Shown one piece after another: positions 60,436-64,000 of a DNA stretch of 64,000 nt. The position numbers were made by a program, and so were the translations under genes. Each line of letters opens with the position of its first letter. Position 1 is the stretch's first letter. The notes beneath the pieces were generated by a model, which saw nothing but the letters and a program-made list of their open reading frames with translations, was not told the DNA's origin and did no database searches. Source of the DNA: Rhyzopertha dominica. Its lineage: Eukaryota; Arthropoda; Insecta; Coleoptera; Bostrichidae. The DNA is taken from the NCBI GenBank assembly GCA_025024175.1, contig QCXZ01000064.1, positions 21,076,286-21,140,285 of the forward strand, given 5' to 3'.

Positions 60436-63049
60436 GTAGCTTTATTATATGTACTTTGCATTATTATTACCGAGATCTTGCATGAGTATCTCATATTTTT
60501 TTGCTCTGCTGCATAAACATGGGTGTTTCAGGAAGAATAAAATAGTGAACTTTAAATATACAGGATGATCTAACCATTGCCAAATTTATTATTATCAAAA
60601 ATACAAAGTCGTTAAGATTAGCAAAGTAGTAGAATTTTCTAATATTTATTAATATGGAATAATCCAACAAACACTGGAGAATTGTATTATTTTTAATGGA
60701 AGCCTTTGTGTAATTACACTATTTCATGGTAAAGCTTCAAATTTAAAACAGTAAGTCACGGATTTTCTTCTGGAGTCAAAATAATGTTGATATTAAATAT
60801 CTTAACATTACCATTACCCTACAAAATTAAGACTTTAACATGATGAATTAATAGCTCAAATATTTACTGTTCCAATATGAAAAGCTTCGGTGATTTAATT
60901 GGGTTTTTTTGGTGACATTGCTAATAGTGCCATCGGATAGTTCGATAGCTTAAAACAGCATTCTAGGTGATAATTAAAAACAAATGTTGTTACGTTCCAA
61001 AATTTCAATGAAACATAGGTAGTATTTCAGATTGTGCTCATCTCCAGGTTCTAATTGTAATTGATTAGGGTTGATGTTTTCATTTATAATATTATCTGAT
61101 TTCATTTTATAAATGGCTTAATTTCGATCGAGCTACATTTAAAAAAAAATCCACATTAGTGTGTGGTGCTTAGGGTCAAAAAAATTTAATCAGTTGAAAA
61201 AAATAAACGTCATCGATTATTATTCCTGGTGACTAGTTGGAAAGTTGGTGTGTTCAACATTCTGCAGCAAGTAATCGGTNTTGAAGGCTGCTTCTCTTGG
61301 NGAGGATTACTGCGCAAACGCCCCGCCAGTGTTTAAAAGAGAAATTGAGTGTTCTCTTTAACTTTCCATAAAATTCCAATCAGCTGCCAAAACACTATTC
61401 GAAATTTCCAGCCCTCATTGTGAGGGTCCAGTTACAGGGTTATCCCTACTTTCTTGGTAGTTCAAGTCTTATACACCAAATATATGTCCCATAATCCTGG
61501 TACGGATTGCTACCAGTCTAGCCATTTTCTGAAGCCTTCATACCAGGAAGGTAGTGCCCTGTAAATCTGCTACTAGACGTCAATCGGAAGTTTTAGGTCC
61601 GAGCTGTCCACAAGCTAAGCTACTCACACCTCCAGGAAACAGGTCAGGCTAACTAGCGTATCTTCCAAGGAGAAGACAAGGACAAAACTAATATTTTATT
61701 TTTTTTTTGCTTATTTGGCTGAAAAAATATTGGAATTAGGGGTTTGTTTGTTGCTTAAGAAAGCACCAAAATTAGCTTTTGATTTGGTGTAAACCATGCT
61801 TACGTAAGCTTTGGGTAATTTTAACTTTTGTTATTCTGAACATTTATTTGAAAATCTTAAAATTTTGTACGTTATTGTTTATATTAGGTTGCTATTTCAA
61901 TTAAATATTATGAAGCTACGTTAAAACATTTTGCTTTACTTACCTAAGAATATTTTTTATTGTGAAAGAAAAGTAGCTTTCTTAGTAATTCGTGTTTGGG
62001 AAGTAAGAAGCTTGGACAACAGCTTGGCAAAAGGGGTTCAAACACGTGGCGCCCTACATACAATAACAAACTCTAACGACCCATCTCCACTTGAGTTAAC
62101 CGGCACCCCAAAGTGAGATTGTCGTCCCCTTTTTAATTTGTAGATAATTATTTAGAAACTCTAAAATGTTGAATACAAAACGTTTATGCCGATACCATTT
62201 ATTGTGCATGACATAAGGTCTTATTAGAGAAGCAACCTAAATATATTTTCCGTAAGCTTCGCTCTTTGCATCGCCCTAGTTTGGGTCGTTCGACCAGACA
62301 TGGACATGTGTTGTGCATTCAGTATAATGCTTTTCCCATTTATTTCAAAGACTTAACTTAAATAAATTTCGAGAAAAGACTGAAGAAATATCTGCTGTCC
62401 CGACCCTTTATCTTCAAAACGTTTCTTCTTGTTTTTTTTTGTTACTGTATATCAGACCGCCCTGAACTAATTTTATCTCAATGAATTTATGGTTTCCTTT
62501 AAATTAGTTATATTTGCAGAATGGATGGATTTATAAAAAAAAAATTCCTTTTTGTAATTTGGACCTTTGGTAATGAAATTTATGCCTGGAGACTGCAGGT
62601 TAGGTTGAAAAGCAGGTTATAGCTGAACCTCGCCTGTATAAAAGCTTGTCAATGTAATGTATTCCTCAATTAAATAAAATACATTTATTATTATTAAAGA
62701 ATACTGCATTCAATTAACTGTATGATCAATATTTTTTGAGATTGAAGTGTAAATTGAGAAACTAAAGGGCAAAAAAAGAATTTCATAACAGATAAAGTCA
62801 TGCAGATTGGAGTTATTGGATATTTTGAAGCTACCTTGAGAATTCAATATGACATATCAAAACTCTATTTATTGTCTTATGGTAGTGTTCACAGGATTCC
62901 AAAAAGTATATATTTATCCCTTATAAGTACAACCAGTTCAAGTGCTATTAGTGGGAGATCGAGAGGAGGATTTTTTTTTTTGTCTTTGATATCTTATACA
63001 TAATAATAACTTATGTTATTTTATGAACCGACGAGTCAAATTTCAGATA
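60436..63049. other. Downstream Pds5 intron (or 3' flank) with no supported exon
   Basis: No phase-0 Pds5 continuation was found. Less AT-rich repeat-like DNA occupies about 61260-61680 (two Ns), unassigned. A TATAAAAG near 62637 followed by AATAAAATACATTT near 62674 resembles an LTR promoter and poly(A) pair, but no ends were recognised. A TACAGGATGATC near 60561 may be a lone mariner-type end. Confidence 0.6.
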
Positions 63050-63540
63050 TGTAATAGGAAGAACCATCACTGGCCAATAGGATATCTTTTCTTAATACAT
63101 CCAAGAGCTCCACAAATCAGTTTCAATTTTAATCGTTAGTGGGGTCTAATTCGTTCCGGAAATACGGGTCCATTCTTTTGTGAGCGTACCTTGACTGGTG
63201 AAAGGTACATAAATTTTATAACTGAAATTCTGAATAATTTTTTAGACAAATTTGACCTTACAAGAACAAGTACTATCAGCTTCTAAGTACTATTTTAATA
63301 ATGAATGGATAGGAAGAAATAAACAGCCCTCCTCATCTCCCTCCCAGGTCACTATACTTAGCCTCATTTGATTTTTTTTGTGGGGTAATTTAGACAACCA
63401 AATTTATAAGGAAAGGTATGATACTGTTGACACATTAAAGATTATTATTAGAAAAAAAATTAAAATAGATGGGTGTATGAAATCAGTTCGCGCAGTTCAG
63501 AAACGTGCATTTCACTTTGCACTTCATAACTTCATTAATT
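63050..63540 (+). pseudogene. Tc1/mariner-superfamily transposase remnant
   Basis: Plus-strand frames contain WGLIRSGNTGPFFCE, TLTGERYINFITEILNNFL, NEWIGR, FFLWGNLDNQIYKE and SVRAVQKRAFHFAL. These are the expected order of the DDE core of the arthropod transposase group with GERY and DFFLWG motifs. The block with the second aspartate (QQDGA-like) is lost, and stops interrupt every segment. Old and inactive. Confidence 0.6.
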
Positions 63541-64000
63541 TAGTTAGTTAATAATAAGATTTTTGGTTTTAAATTAAAAGCTTCCATTGAAAACTGTATA
63601 TGTTTGATATCAAAACTCGATAGCATGATTCTCAATTGTTTTTTGTGTTATTTTATAATAGTAAGTGTTAAATACTACTAGTTTGCTAATTTAAATAATT
63701 TTATATTTTTAATAACAAAGTTAGCAATGGTGGACACTTAATTTGGATCAGTCTGTATACTTAGAAACATTTGTTTCTGAAATATAACACTTTAAAGTTG
63801 ACCTTGAAGGTTTCCTCTTTTTAAAGTATGTAGAGAAACCGAAAAAAAGGAGCTTTGTTTTCGAGAGCAGTATTAGTACAATAAAGTGTATACAAGAATT
63901 TCAGGTTATAGATTCCAGTTTTTTGTTAAGAAAGATTATTAGAAATGTCTTATAGAATAAAAATTCTAGCTATTCACAAAAGTGAATAAAAAATAAGAGA

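Noticed and set aside
62040..62060. LTR primer-binding site (TGGCGCCC)
   Set aside because: Only eight bases match and there is no LTR boundary beside it.
61931..62116. Extra Pds5 exon with a GTGAGA donor near 62112
   Set aside because: No acceptor gives phase 0 into this frame, and the residues do not resemble Pds5.

Overview
The window reads as nuclear DNA of an insect. It is AT-rich and intron-containing, with a Pds5 protein close to insect Pds5, and it is dense in BEL/Pao, mariner/Tc1 and THAP (P-like) transposon remains plus a large satellite. I cannot name the species; a beetle is possible but unproven. Scattered Ns, a 100-N scaffold gap, many one-base homopolymer indels between near-identical copies and a visibly noisy patch at 21.7-22.05 kb suggest a long-read assembly that was not fully polished.

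Left part (1-11.6 kb): a unit of about 8.0 kb appears in tandem. Each unit carries, on the minus strand, the intact last coding exon of TRMU (mitochondrial tRNA 2-thiouridylase), about 2.2 kb of non-coding DNA, a putative LTR, and on the plus strand a BEL/Pao retrotransposon whose pol stops inside integrase and runs straight into the next unit. The second unit is cut by the gap.

Middle (11.7-36.1 kb): satellite DNA. About 83 nearly identical 126-bp monomers (11.7-22.1 kb) lead into diverged monomers of about 122-126 bp. These are broken up by a 1476-bp solo-LTR-like insertion with a 4-bp duplication, a 5'-truncated second BEL/Pao element on the minus strand, and a 2.2-kb insertion holding a THAP-domain exon and a 550-bp foldback. 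The satellite orientation flips at about 30.9 kb. Diverged monomers stay open in one reading frame for up to 266 codons, with a period of about 41 residues. They also form higher-order repeats of 2, 4, 6 and about 7 monomers.

Right part (36.1-64 kb): a transposon-rich stretch leads into the one clear host gene, Pds5, the HEAT-repeat cohesin regulator. Five coding exons (44446-60435, plus strand) give 1164 joined codons with compatible phases. The C-terminal end lies beyond the window. Introns and the upstream flank hold inverted-repeat elements, two interleaved mariner pseudogenes, two other Tc1/mariner-like pseudogenes, a tRNA-derived SINE and a THAP-bearing P-like fragment. I found no bacterial-type system, CRISPR array, rRNA gene or functional tRNA gene.
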